Positions 23,565-32,107 of a stretch of 64,000 bases of DNA are shown piece after piece. How positions within the stretch are numbered: position 1 is the first letter of the stretch; every line of letters begins with the position of its first letter. The DNA comes from CAVPTL01 sp963794415. GTDB taxonomy: Bacteria > Actinomycetota > Thermoleophilia > Gaiellales > JAICJC01. Below the pieces are notes generated by a model. That model saw nothing but the letters and a program-made list of their open reading frames with translations, did not search any database and was not told where the DNA came from. The stretch is taken from assembly GCA_963794415.1 (NCBI GenBank), contig CAWCDI010000001.1, positions 186,001-250,000 of the forward strand. The letters run 5' to 3'. The position numbers and the translations under genes are program-made.

Positions 23565-24490
23565 GCGACCACCTCCATCGGCTCGGATGTTGCTGTGAAC
23601 TCGCCGGACTCGCGGGTGATGCGCATGAACGCGTCCTCCAGCGAGATCTCCTGCGGGGTCAGCTCGTGCACCGCGATGCGGTTGGCGAGGGCGAGGTCAC
23701 CGATCTGCTCGCCGTCGCAGCCGTGCACCTCGAGCACGCCGGGCTCGGGGATCTGCACCTTCGCGCCGCCGGCCTTCAGCAGCTCGGCGAGCAGTCCGGA
23801 GTCGGACGACCGCACGCGCATCGCCGCCTCGCTCGACGCGCTTCGGACGAACTCCGCCACCGTGGTGTCGGCGATCAGCCTGCCGCGGCCGACCACCACC
23901 AGGCGCTCGGCGGTGAGCGACATCTCGCTCATCAGGTGGGACGAGACGAACACGGTGCGGCCCTCGGCGGCGAGCCCTTTCAGCAGGTTTCGGATCCAGC
24001 GGATGCCCTCGGGATCGAGGCCGTTGGCCGGCTCGTCGAGCATGATGGTGGCCGGATCGCCCAGGAGCGCCGAGGCGATGCCCAGGCGCTGGCCCATGCC
24101 CAGCGAGAAGCCGCCGACGCGCTTCTTCGCGACGGACTCGAGCCCGACCATGCCGATCACCTCGTCCACGCGGGCGCGGCTGATGCCGTGGGTCTGGGCC
24201 TGTGCGAGCAGGTGGTTGTAGGCCGATCGGCCGGTGTGGATGGCGCGGGCCTCGAGCAGTGCGCCCACCTCGCGGAGCGGCGCCTTCAGCTCGCGGTAGG
24301 GGTGTCCGTTGACGGTCGCGGTGCCCGACGTGGGCCGGTCGAGGCCCAGGATGAGGCGCATGGTGGTGGACTTGCCGGCGCCGTTTGGCCCCAGGAATCC
24401 GGTGACGATGCCCGGCTTCACGGTGAAGCTGAGGTCGTCGACGGCGACGCGGTCGCCGTAGGTTTTGGTGATGTTGGTGACTTCGATCAT
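23561..24490 (-). CDS. ABC transporter ATP-binding protein
   Basis: A 309-residue ATPase with Walker A GPNGAGKST, signature FSLGMGQRLGIASALL, Walker B IMLDEPANGLD and the H-loop SSHLM. The C-terminal extension (about residues 215-300) resembles the DrrA/CcmA-type exporters. It is the first gene of the minus-strand operon ATPase-permease-kinase-regulator, an arrangement common for peptide-sensing detoxification modules. A second copy of the 23-base motif lies upstream at 24559. Confidence 0.92.
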   Translation of the reverse strand: MIEVTNITKTYGDRVAVDDLSFTVKPGIVTGFLGPNGAGKSTTMRLILGLDRPTSGTATVNGHPYRELKAPLREVGALLEARAIHTGRSAYNHLLAQAQTHGISRARVDEVIGMVGLESVAKKRVGGFSLGMGQRLGIASALLGDPATIMLDEPANGLDPEGIRWIRNLLKGLAAEGRTVFVSSHLMSEMSLTAERLVVVGRGRLIADTTVAEFVRSASSEAAMRVRSSDSGLLAELLKAGGAKVQIPEPGVLEVHGCDGEQIGDLALANRIAVHELTPQEISLEDAFMRITRESGEFTATSEPMEVVA

Positions 24491-24558
24491 GGCCCCGATG
24501 CTAGGTGCGGCGGGCTGGTTTCGAAACGGCCGGAAGGACGATCTTCGAGGTCATCGCG

Positions 24559-24581
24559 GTCAGCCCAAAGTCGTAGGCGGG
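24559..24581 (-). promoter_or_regulatory. Candidate response-regulator box upstream of the ABC/two-component operon
   Basis: This element matches the one at 20900-20922 in 21 of 23 positions: GTCAGCC, C, AAAGTCGTA, G, GCGGG on the plus strand. A GATCTT-x-GAG sequence precedes both copies at about the same distance. It is 69-91 bases upstream of the ATPase start. Confidence 0.55.
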
Positions 24582-24618
24582 CAGGGGCGAAGCGGCCCGC
24601 GGCGAACTCTCACCGTCC

Positions 24619-26064
24619 GTGCTCCGATCGGCTCTCATCGCGCTTTTGCTGTCGCTCTGCGCCGTCGCGCTGCCTGCGACTGCGCTCGCGAGCGGCACGG
24701 TGAGCGAGACGCCCACCCAGACCGCGCAGACCAACGGCGAGGTGGATGTGATCGCCGTGAGCGGCTCGATCGCCTACATCGGCGGCGAGTTCACCAGCGT
24801 GCGGCCGGCGGGCGCTCTCAGCGGCGGCGTGACCCGCAACGGCCTGGCGGCGATCGATCTCACGACCGGACTCGTCACCTCCTGGAACCCGGGCATCACC
24901 GGTGCACGGCCGCGCGTGAACGCCCTGGCGGTCTCGGCCGACGGCGCGACGATCTATGTGGGCGGTACGTTTGCGACGCTTGGCGGCGCGACGCGATCGA
25001 ACATCGGGGCGGTGAGCTCTGCCGGTGTCGTCACCTCGTGGAACCCCGGGGCAGACGGCGTGGTGCGCGCGCTCCAGGCAGGCCCCTCCGAGCTCTACGC
25101 GGGCGGTAACTTCACCACCATCGCGGGGCAGCCGCGCGACCGGCTGGCGGCGTTCGACCTGCCCGCCGGCGGGCTCGATCCGGTGTGGATGCCCACCTCG
25201 CCGCTCATCATCAAGGCGCTCGCGTTCGCAAACGACGGCACGGGCCGGGTGTTCGCGGCCGGCGGGGACGTCAGCACCGGGGTGTTCGAGGCGCTCGATC
25301 CATCGTCCGGCGCGCTCGGCGCGTGGGCTGATCAGCCCGAGGCGGTGGTGGATGCGCTCACCGTGATGGGCTCGCAGGTGTTCCTGGCGGTCGGCGGGAC
25401 GGGCGGCCGGGTGGAGGGCTTCGACGAGGCGACTGGCGTGCGGCAGTGGTCGCAGGTGACCGACGGCGACGTGCAGGCGATCACGTCGCGCGACGGGCTG
25501 GTGTATGCGGGCGGCCACTTCGTGAACTACTGCATCGGCGGCACCGGGCTTGGCCTGCCGTTCGTCTGCACCGATCCGCTGCCGCGGTCGAAGCTGCTGG
25601 CGTTCGTGGCGGCCGACGGCACGCTCGACGACTGGGATCCCGACACCAACGGCGTGCTGGGCGTGTTCGCGCTCACGCAGCTGCCGGCGGGCATCGCGGC
25701 GGGCGGCCAGTTCACGCGCTGGAACATGGCCGGCCCGGTGCCGGTTGACCAGCAGGGATTCGCCGAGCTCGGCGCGGTGATCGACGTGACGCCGCCGAGC
25801 ACGCCGCTCGGACTCTCGGCGGTCGTGGCCTTGCCGACGTCGGTGAGTCTCTCGTGGCTGGGGAGCGACGATCCTGCCGGCACCGGCGTCGATCACTACC
25901 TGATCACGCGGGACGGCACGACGACGTTCACCGCGACGACGGCCGGCGCGACCGACTCGGGCCTCCTGCCCGGCTCGACCCACACCTACACGGTGGCGGC
26001 GGTCGATCGGGCCGGCAACGTGTCGCCGCCGTCGGTGCCGGTGACCGTCCAGATCCCCGCCTGA
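24619..26064 (+). CDS. Secreted delta-60-type beta-propeller with C-terminal fibronectin III domain
   Basis: A 481-residue protein from GTG 24619 with signal peptide MLRSALIALLLSLCAVALPATALA. At least six propeller-like repeats contain the pattern (Y/V)xGGxF(T/A)xxxG, for example AYIGGEFTSVRPAG, IYVGGTFATLGGA, LYAGGNFTTIAGQ and VYAGGHFVNY, as in the delta-60 (DUF5122) repeats. A C-terminal FN3 domain starts PPSTPLGLSAVVALPTSVSL. It is probably an extracellular structural or binding protein. A related protein lies at 32108-33517. It is followed by the 78-bp repeat array. Confidence 0.78.
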   Translation: MLRSALIALLLSLCAVALPATALASGTVSETPTQTAQTNGEVDVIAVSGSIAYIGGEFTSVRPAGALSGGVTRNGLAAIDLTTGLVTSWNPGITGARPRVNALAVSADGATIYVGGTFATLGGATRSNIGAVSSAGVVTSWNPGADGVVRALQAGPSELYAGGNFTTIAGQPRDRLAAFDLPAGGLDPVWMPTSPLIIKALAFANDGTGRVFAAGGDVSTGVFEALDPSSGALGAWADQPEAVVDALTVMGSQVFLAVGGTGGRVEGFDEATGVRQWSQVTDGDVQAITSRDGLVYAGGHFVNYCIGGTGLGLPFVCTDPLPRSKLLAFVAADGTLDDWDPDTNGVLGVFALTQLPAGIAAGGQFTRWNMAGPVPVDQQGFAELGAVIDVTPPSTPLGLSAVVALPTSVSLSWLGSDDPAGTGVDHYLITRDGTTTFTATTAGATDSGLLPGSTHTYTVAAVDRAGNVSPPSVPVTVQIPA

Positions 26065-26076
26065 CCGCGTTCCAAC

Positions 26077-26370
26077 GGTGCCAGGCACAGTTCGAACGGC
26101 CGTCACAGCCTCGCGACGGTTTCGTGACGACTAGCGGGTCGGGGCGATTCGATGGGTGCCGGGCACAGTTCGAACGGCCGTTACAGCTTCGCGACGGTTT
26201 CGTGGCGACTAGGGGGTCGGGGCGATTCGATGGGTGCCGGGCACAGTTCGAACGGCCGTCGCAGATTCGCGACGGTTTCGTGGCGACTAGGGGGTCGGGG
26301 CGATTCGCTGGGTGCCGGGCACAGTCCGAACGGCCGTCACAGCTCGAACGGCCGTCACAGCTTCGCGGCG
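26077..26370. repeat. 78-bp tandem repeat array (three full units plus a rearranged fourth)
   Basis: Units begin with GGTGCC at 26077, 26155, 26233 and 26311, exactly 78 bases apart; units 1-2 differ at 5 positions and units 2-3 at 4. Each unit holds GTGCC-N-GGCAC, TTCGAA and ACGGCCGT palindromes and the sequence CGCGACGGTTTCGTG. The fourth unit carries an extra 18-base duplication around CGAACGGCCGTCACAG and then diverges. The period is a multiple of three, so frames stay open through it, but no gene signals support coding. This accounts for most of the gap 26065-26496; the rest, 26371-26496, shows only a GGGCTCG/CGAGCCC dyad near 26463-26485. Confidence 0.9.
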
Positions 26371-26496
26371 GTTTCGTGACCGCCTAACCTCACCCGGCCC
26401 CCGCCGGCGCCGATGAACGGTGAAGCGGGGTAGGTTTTCGGCACGCCGGACGGCCACGGGCTCGGCGCCTATCCCTCGAGCCCGAGAGAGCCGACC

Positions 26497-27717
26497 ATGG
26501 ACGTCACCTTCACCGATCTGGCCGCGCGCTGGCGCTACGCGCTGGTCGGCAGCGTGGCCGTGCTGGTGCGGCTCGTCTCGCTCGCGGGGCTGGTGCTCGC
26601 CGTCCGCGGCCTGAGCCCGGCCGCGTACGGCACCTACGCTATCGGCTGGGTGGTATGCCAGACCGGCGGGCAGGCGCTCTCGGGGTTCGATCAGGCGTTC
26701 GTCGACCTGCGGGTGCGCGAGGGCGGCGCGGCCTACATCTCGGCCTACCGGCGGGTGAAGTGGGTGGCGAGCGCGGGCCTCGCCGCGACCGGACTGGCGG
26801 TGTGCGCCGCGCTGGGCGGGCAGGTCGCCTGGGTGCTCGCCGCCGCCGTGCTCGGCGGCGCGGTGTGGAGCGTGTTCCAGACCTCGCTCTCCGAGCTGCA
26901 GGCGGCCGAGCGGTTCGTCGAGTACGGGCTCTGGACGCTCGCATTCAACGTCTGCGCGCTGGCGCTCCTCGCCGCGCTTCTGGCCGGCGGAACCGGATCG
27001 CCCGCGATCCTCGTGCTCACCCAGGCCGCCGCGGGCGTGGTGTGCCTTGCGGCCGTGCGGCTTCGCCAGGCTCCGGCGCCGCCGCCCGCGCCGGGCTCGA
27101 CGTCCGGCTTCGCGCGGCGAAGCGGCTGGCTGGTGGTGTCGAGCACCCTCTACAGCGCGCAGCAGCGCGCCGAGCTCCTCATCGGCGGCGCCCTCCTGGC
27201 AAGCGGGGCACTGGCGATCTACGCGGCGCCGGCCCGCGTGTTCGGCATCCTCGAGTTCATGCTCTCGGCGATGGGGACGGTGCTGCTGCCGCGCGCAGCG
27301 GGCCACGTCTCGAGCGCCGCGCGGGTGACCTACCTGCGCGAGGCGCTGCGCGCCGCGGCCCTCGTCGGCGCCGGGTGCGTCGCCGTCTACCTGCTGCGCG
27401 CCCCGCTCACCGACCTGTTGCTGGGGCGCGAGTACCACGCCTCGGCCCGGCTGATCCCGGCGTTCGCGGTCGCGGCCGTGGCGCTCACGGCGGGCTCCAT
27501 CGCGAAGTACCTGCTCTTCAGCATCGAGCGCCCCGCCGGCCTCGCCGTCTACAACGTCGCGCTCCTGCTCTCGAAGCTCCTGCTGGCAGCGGTGCTGATC
27601 CCGTGGCTCGGCGCGCTCGGCGTCGCATGGACGCTGGCCGGCTCATACGTCGTGGGAGACATCGTGCTCGCGGCGCTCCTCAGGGGACACGTGCGGCAGC
27701 GAGCTGCGGCGCGCTGA
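26497..27717 (+). CDS. Polysaccharide flippase (Wzx/MVF-like)
   Basis: A 406-residue integral membrane protein with about 12 hydrophobic helices. RLVSLAGLVLAVRGLSPAAYGTYAIGW at the N-terminus and the long hydrophobic C-terminus ending in GALGVAWTLAGSYVVGDIVLA are typical of oligosaccharide flippases of the MOP superfamily. It should move lipid-linked repeat units across the membrane. It converges with the pentapeptide-repeat gene, overlapping it by 38 bases. A second flippase lies at 30432. Confidence 0.8.
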   Translation: MDVTFTDLAARWRYALVGSVAVLVRLVSLAGLVLAVRGLSPAAYGTYAIGWVVCQTGGQALSGFDQAFVDLRVREGGAAYISAYRRVKWVASAGLAATGLAVCAALGGQVAWVLAAAVLGGAVWSVFQTSLSELQAAERFVEYGLWTLAFNVCALALLAALLAGGTGSPAILVLTQAAAGVVCLAAVRLRQAPAPPPAPGSTSGFARRSGWLVVSSTLYSAQQRAELLIGGALLASGALAIYAAPARVFGILEFMLSAMGTVLLPRAAGHVSSAARVTYLREALRAAALVGAGCVAVYLLRAPLTDLLLGREYHASARLIPAFAVAAVALTAGSIAKYLLFSIERPAGLAVYNVALLLSKLLLAAVLIPWLGALGVAWTLAGSYVVGDIVLAALLRGHVRQRAAAR

Positions 27718-28390
27718 GAAAGAGCGCGCCCGTGAGGTCGGCTCCGGCCAGGCGGGCTCCGCGGAGGTCGGCTCCGCGCATGTCGGCCAGGCGCAGGTCT
27801 GCATCGCGCAGGTCGGCGCCGATGAGATAGGCCCCGCGCAGGTTCGCGCCGCGCAGATCGGCCCCGCGCAGGTTGGCGCCCATGAGGTCGGCCCCCTGGT
27901 GATCGGGCAGATCGTCGCCCACCGCCGCGCGCGCCTTTGCGCTCACCTCCACCAGCAGCGGATCCATCCGCCGGTAGAGGGCGTCCAGGTCGACCGCCAG
28001 CAGCTCGTCCGGCCGAAGCGCGGTGAGCGCGGAGACCTCTGCGATCTCGCGCTCGAGATCAGCCTCCGTGAGGTACCAGAGCAGCTCGTGCAGCCGCCGC
28101 ATCACCCCGAACACCGCGAACATCTCGTCCGCCGTCTCGGGCGCAGCCCGCCAGCTCGTGCCGCCGTAGGTCACCTGCGCCACCTGCTGGCCCGCGCCGA
28201 AGCAGTCAAACGCCGCGCACCCCGGAAACCCGCGCGACGCCAGCTCAGCGTGGATGCCGCAGCGAAACCCGTCACTCAGGTTGGGGCAGGGCGTCCCCGC
28301 GGGCTTGTCGATCGCGAATTCGGCCGACGCGACCAGCGCCGGCACCACGCAGCAAAGCCCGAAACAGCGCTCGCAGTCTGCCTTCAGCAT
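27680..28390 (-). CDS. Cys-rich N-domain plus pentapeptide-repeat protein
   Basis: A 236-residue protein. The N-terminal part contains CERCFGLCCV, CPNLSDGFRCGIH and GCAAFDCFGAGQ, eight to nine cysteines spaced like a metal-binding or redox site. A helical middle region (about 85-155) follows. The C-terminus has about ten consecutive A(D/N)LxG pentapeptides (GADLMGANLRGADLRGANLR and on), which form a right-handed quadrilateral helix. The same combination occurs in other actinobacterial proteins of unknown role. The coupling of a cysteine cluster to a pentapeptide rod is unusual. Confidence 0.78.
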   Translation of the reverse strand: MLKADCERCFGLCCVVPALVASAEFAIDKPAGTPCPNLSDGFRCGIHAELASRGFPGCAAFDCFGAGQQVAQVTYGGTSWRAAPETADEMFAVFGVMRRLHELLWYLTEADLEREIAEVSALTALRPDELLAVDLDALYRRMDPLLVEVSAKARAAVGDDLPDHQGADLMGANLRGADLRGANLRGAYLIGADLRDADLRLADMRGADLRGARLAGADLTGALFLSAPQLAAARVP

Positions 28391-28407
28391 CCCCGCATGC
28401 TACGGCG

Positions 28408-28920
28408 CTACGACGCGGGGAGCAGCCTGGCGCTTCCCGTCAGCTCGAGCCCGGCGATGTAGAGCGACGTCGTGAGCCGAAGCAGCGGCAGCACCAGCAC
28501 GAAGCACATCCACGCCGGGAGGTACGGCACCGCCGCGTGGTAGGTGATCAGCGCGAGCAGCGTGGCCATCGTGATGGCGCCCCAGCTCCCGAGCGCGGTG
28601 AAGAGGCCGGGGTTGCCGCGCGTCCGGCAGCTGCCGTAGACCGAGCAGGCGATCGGCAGCACCAGCAGCGGCACGCTCAGGCCAAGCGTGCAGAGCGCGA
28701 GCAGGTGCAGCACGCCGATGGCGTTGATCTCACCCAGCCGGCGGTGGCAGCAGAGGCCGCCGACGTAGGCCAGGAGGCTCAGCAGGACGATCCACTCGAG
28801 ATCTCCCGGCGACGCGCGCCAGTCGAGCGGGCTCGCCGAGGTGACCATCAGGGCGGCATCGGCCGCCGCGAGGGCGACACCGGCGAAGTAGAGGCGGCTG
28901 GCCGGTGTCGGGGAAATCAT
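28408..28920 (-). CDS. Polytopic membrane protein of unknown function (170 aa)
   Basis: Starts MISPTPASRLYFAGVALAAA and contains four to five hydrophobic helices, including WIVLLSLLAYVGGLCCHRR, LHLLALCTLGLSVPLLVLPI and WGAITMATLLALITYHAA. No conserved motif is recognised. It lies upstream, on the same strand, of the pentapeptide gene with a 17-base gap, so the two may form an operon. Confidence 0.55.
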   Translation of the reverse strand: MISPTPASRLYFAGVALAAADAALMVTSASPLDWRASPGDLEWIVLLSLLAYVGGLCCHRRLGEINAIGVLHLLALCTLGLSVPLLVLPIACSVYGSCRTRGNPGLFTALGSWGAITMATLLALITYHAAVPYLPAWMCFVLVLPLLRLTTSLYIAGLELTGSARLLPAS

Positions 28921-28971
28921 CTCCCCCAGATATCGGCAGGCGGCAGGCTCCCCGTGAGGGTGATTCGGCGC

Positions 28972-30264
28972 TCAGCGCGCCAGCTGCGCCTGCATCTGCA
29001 CGGCCTGCAGGTTCGGGGGGTGGGGAGGGCGGAATGCCAGGAGCCCGAAGCCCGCCCCCGGCGCCAGCTCCCAGCGCGCGAACGACACGCCGGTGCGGTG
29101 GAAGAGCGACACCATCTGGGACGTGTACGTCGTCGCGTTGGGATCGTCGCTGTGGATGCCCCACTCGCCCACGATCAGCGGGATCCCGGCCTTCCGCGCC
29201 GCCGTGATCGGCACCTGCAGCACCTTCGCCTGCGCCGCCTCGGTGCCCGAGTAGCCCGCCGCCGAGCTCAGATCCTGGTTGTGCGTGGCCGCCCACGACG
29301 GCGACCAGTCGTCACCGGCCGCGTCGAGGCCCATGCCGGGCGTGCCGTTGAAGTAGTCGTGGAAGTCCAGGGCGATCTTCGCGCCCTTGCCGAACTGCCC
29401 TAGGTCGGCCGTGCCGACGCCCTCGCCGCCGCCGCGGCACATGATGAACATCGTCCGCGTTGGATCTACCGCGTGCATCGACGTGTAGATCTGGTTCTCC
29501 CAGGCGAGGATGGTGTTGGTCGTGCCCGTGGTGTCGGGCAGGTGCCCGGCGTGCGGCTCGTTGAAGATCTCGTAGCCCACCACGTTTGCGAACTTGCCGT
29601 ACCGCGCGGCCATCATGTCGGCAAACGCCGAGAAGTAGTAGAGCGACGCCTGCTTGTCGCTGGTCCAGAACGCCGTTCGCGCCGCCGCCGCTGCCGTCGC
29701 GGTGACCGGATAGCGGCCCGCGTAGAACCACGCCGGCACGCCCGTCGCGTGGCACACCTTCACCTGCCCGTGGCACTGGAGCTTCGCGAAGTACGGCGAC
29801 CAGTGGTACTGGTGGAAGTCGATCAGCACCTGCACGCCCTGCTTGCCGAGCGCCTTCACCTCGCGGTCGAGCGCCGTGAGCGCCGCCGCGTTCCAGTGAT
29901 GCACCATGTGCCCCGGCGCCCCCGTCGGCTTCGCCGGCTCGATCGTGCTCCACGGCGCCACCAGCCGCACGAAGTTCGCATTGAGCCGAGCCGCCTGCGT
30001 GTACACCGACGGCTCGGAGATCTGCACGTCGTAGCCCTCGAGCTGCACCGGCGCCCCGTGCATCACAAAGCTCGTACCGCGCGCGGTGACATCGGGCGCC
30101 ACGAGCCCCTTCGCCGCTGTCGGCGGCTGAAGCGTCGCGCTTGCGATCTTCACGTCCGGCGTGGGGTACGAGCGCGAGTGGTGGTGATGCATCGCCCACG
30201 CCGACGCTCCGGCTGCGACCACGATGACGCCGATGAGAGCTGCGATCGTTGCGAGTCGCCTCAT
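28972..30264 (-). CDS. Membrane-anchored GH5-like glycoside hydrolase (cellulase family)
   Basis: From ATG 30264 the protein has 430 residues: an N-terminal anchor (IAALIGVIVVAAGASAWAM), then a TIM-barrel domain. LNANFVRLVAPWSTIEP, VLIDFHQYHW, VVGYEIFNEPH (acid/base Glu after the conserved Asn) and IPLIVGEWGIH (nucleophile Glu) are the GH5 hallmarks. FHDYFNG supplies the conserved catalytic-site His/Tyr. It could trim or release the surface polysaccharide made by the surrounding genes. A second GH5 protein lies at 56390. Confidence 0.83.
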   Translation of the reverse strand: MRRLATIAALIGVIVVAAGASAWAMHHHHSRSYPTPDVKIASATLQPPTAAKGLVAPDVTARGTSFVMHGAPVQLEGYDVQISEPSVYTQAARLNANFVRLVAPWSTIEPAKPTGAPGHMVHHWNAAALTALDREVKALGKQGVQVLIDFHQYHWSPYFAKLQCHGQVKVCHATGVPAWFYAGRYPVTATAAAAARTAFWTSDKQASLYYFSAFADMMAARYGKFANVVGYEIFNEPHAGHLPDTTGTTNTILAWENQIYTSMHAVDPTRTMFIMCRGGGEGVGTADLGQFGKGAKIALDFHDYFNGTPGMGLDAAGDDWSPSWAATHNQDLSSAAGYSGTEAAQAKVLQVPITAARKAGIPLIVGEWGIHSDDPNATTYTSQMVSLFHRTGVSFARWELAPGAGFGLLAFRPPHPPNLQAVQMQAQLAR

Positions 30265-30397
30265 ACGCGAAGAAGCCTTTGCTGGAGCAGTGGGGCCGGG
30301 ATGGTTGGTCGGGTGGCCGCCATCCTCGCGATGTTCCGATCCGCTGAGGCGGCCACCCAATCCCCCAAGGAATTGAATGTACGGGCGTTTACTCTGC

Positions 30398-30425
30398 TTG
30401 ACTAGAGGTCTCGCGCGGCTATCTT
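30398..30425 (+). promoter_or_regulatory. Promoter for a probably leaderless flippase transcript
   Basis: TTGACT (30398-30403), a 16-base spacer and TATCTT (30420-30425) closely match the primary-sigma consensus. The ATG at 30432 lies 6 bases after the -10 hexamer, so transcription should begin at or within a base or two of the start codon, giving a leaderless mRNA. No Shine-Dalgarno sequence is present. Confidence 0.65.
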
Positions 30426-30431
30426 TGAACC

Positions 30432-32003
30432 ATGTCCGCTGTAGCCCCCCAAGCGCTGGCGGCGGATCGCTCCGCCGACCTTCGGATGGTCGCCCGAGGC
30501 GGCGCCCTCAACCTGTTCGGGGCGTTTGCCAACGGCATCTTCCAGTTTCTCCTGGTGGTTGCGGTCGCCCGGGTGCTCAACCGCGATCAGTCCGGTGCCT
30601 TCTTCGAGGCCATCGCGCTCTTCCTGATCCTCTCCAACACGTGCGAGCTGGGGGCGGACACCGGCCTCACCCGCATGATCCCGCGCTACCGGGTGGAGAA
30701 CCGCGTGGCGGACGTGCGCGCGAGCATCGGCATCGGCATCTGGCCGTCGCTCTTCTCGGGGATCCTCTTCGCCGTGCTCGTGTACGGCTTCGCCCAGCCG
30801 CTGGCCGAGCTCTTCACCAACCACAAGTCCGCCGACGCCGACCAGGTGGCCCAGTACATCCAGGTGATGGTGGTGTTCCTGCCCATCTCGTGCGCCTACA
30901 CCGTCGCGGTGGCCGCCACCCGCGGGTTCGGCACGATGATGCCAAACGCGCTCATCGACCGCATCGGCAAGTCGTTCCTGCAGTTCCTGCTGGTGGCCCT
31001 CGCGCTCACGTTCACCACGCGCCCGTCGTCGATTGCCGCCGCCTTCTCGATCCCGTTTGCCCTCGGCCTGCTCGCGAGCATGGCGTGGCTCATGTGGCTG
31101 GTGCGAAAGGGCGAGCGCCGCGCGCCGCACCCGCGCGCGGCCGCGACCCCTGTCTGGCAGCTCTTCAAGGAGTTCTGGGCCTTCACCGCGCCGCGCGGGC
31201 TCACCGGCGCCTTCCAGATCACCATCGTCTGGGTCGGCACGCTGATGGTGGGCTCGCTCGCGTCGTCCAGCTCCGCGGCCGTCTACACCGCCTCCACGCG
31301 CTACATGGTGGCCGGCAGCCTCGTGAACTCCGCCATCATCCAGGTGATCGCGCCCAAGCTCTCCGAGCTGATGACCGCCGGCCTCACGGTGCGCGCGAAG
31401 GACGTCTACCAGGTCGCCACGGCGTGGCTCATGCTGCTGGCCTGGCCCATCTACTTCACGCTCGCGCTCTTTGCCCCGGTGCTCCTCACGGCCTTCGGGC
31501 ACGACTATGCCGGCGGCGCCTCGGCGCTTGCGATCCTCGCCCTCGCGATGCTGGTCGCGACCGGCATCGGCCCGGTGGACATCGTGCTGCTCATGGGCGG
31601 GCGCAGCACGTGGAACCTCCTGAACGTCATCGTCGCGCTCATCCTGAACATCGTGATCGGCTGGATCCTCATCCCGCGCATCGGCATCGCCGGCGCGGCG
31701 GTGGCCCTGGCCTCGTCGATCCTCTTCAACAACATCGCACCGCTCCTCGAGGTGCGGGCGTTCCTGCGCGTGGATCCGTTCGGCCGCGCGTTCCCCGCTG
31801 CGGCACTCAGCGCCGCGCTCTGCTTCGGCGGCATCGGCATGCTCTTTCGCCTCACGCTCGGCCAGACCATCCCGTCGCTTCTGGTGTACGCCGTGCTTGC
31901 GACGACCGTCTATGCGGGGATGCTCTACGCCTTCCGCGACCGGCTGGAGCTGCCCCTGATGTGGGAGACAGTTTCACGCCGCCGCGTTCGCTCCAAGGCG
32001 TAA
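30432..32003 (+). CDS. Polysaccharide flippase (Wzx-type, MOP superfamily)
   Basis: A 523-residue protein with about 14 transmembrane helices. MVARGGALNLFGAFANGIFQFLLVVAVARVL at the N-terminus and the C-terminal GIAGAAVALASSILFNNIAPLLEV are characteristic of Wzx/RfbX-like flippases. It is probably the exporter of lipid-linked repeats for the Wzy operon at 36.6-43.2 kb. It has its own strong promoter and is divergent from the GH5 gene. Confidence 0.87.
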   Translation: MSAVAPQALAADRSADLRMVARGGALNLFGAFANGIFQFLLVVAVARVLNRDQSGAFFEAIALFLILSNTCELGADTGLTRMIPRYRVENRVADVRASIGIGIWPSLFSGILFAVLVYGFAQPLAELFTNHKSADADQVAQYIQVMVVFLPISCAYTVAVAATRGFGTMMPNALIDRIGKSFLQFLLVALALTFTTRPSSIAAAFSIPFALGLLASMAWLMWLVRKGERRAPHPRAAATPVWQLFKEFWAFTAPRGLTGAFQITIVWVGTLMVGSLASSSSAAVYTASTRYMVAGSLVNSAIIQVIAPKLSELMTAGLTVRAKDVYQVATAWLMLLAWPIYFTLALFAPVLLTAFGHDYAGGASALAILALAMLVATGIGPVDIVLLMGGRSTWNLLNVIVALILNIVIGWILIPRIGIAGAAVALASSILFNNIAPLLEVRAFLRVDPFGRAFPAAALSAALCFGGIGMLFRLTLGQTIPSLLVYAVLATTVYAGMLYAFRDRLELPLMWETVSRRRVRSKA

Positions 32004-32107
32004 ACAAACTTCACATCCAGGGGTTCCGCACTTGTGATGTTGATGGCATAATCGGTGAACCCGGATGTAGTGGGCTCCAGATGTGCGTTGACGTGGGAGG
32101 ATGATCG

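Noticed and set aside
26085..26105. tRNA (T-loop-like GTTCGAAC in each repeat unit)
   Set aside because: No acceptor stem, D-arm or anticodon arm can be formed around it.
26077..26370. CRISPR array
   Set aside because: The 78-base units follow each other directly with no unique spacers of constant length, and there are no cas genes in the window.
25854..26387. Coding sequence through the 78-bp repeats
   Set aside because: The frame is open only because the period is a multiple of three; it lies in another frame from the propeller gene, has no start signals and has Arg/Gly-rich composition typical of GC-rich antisense or out-of-frame reading.
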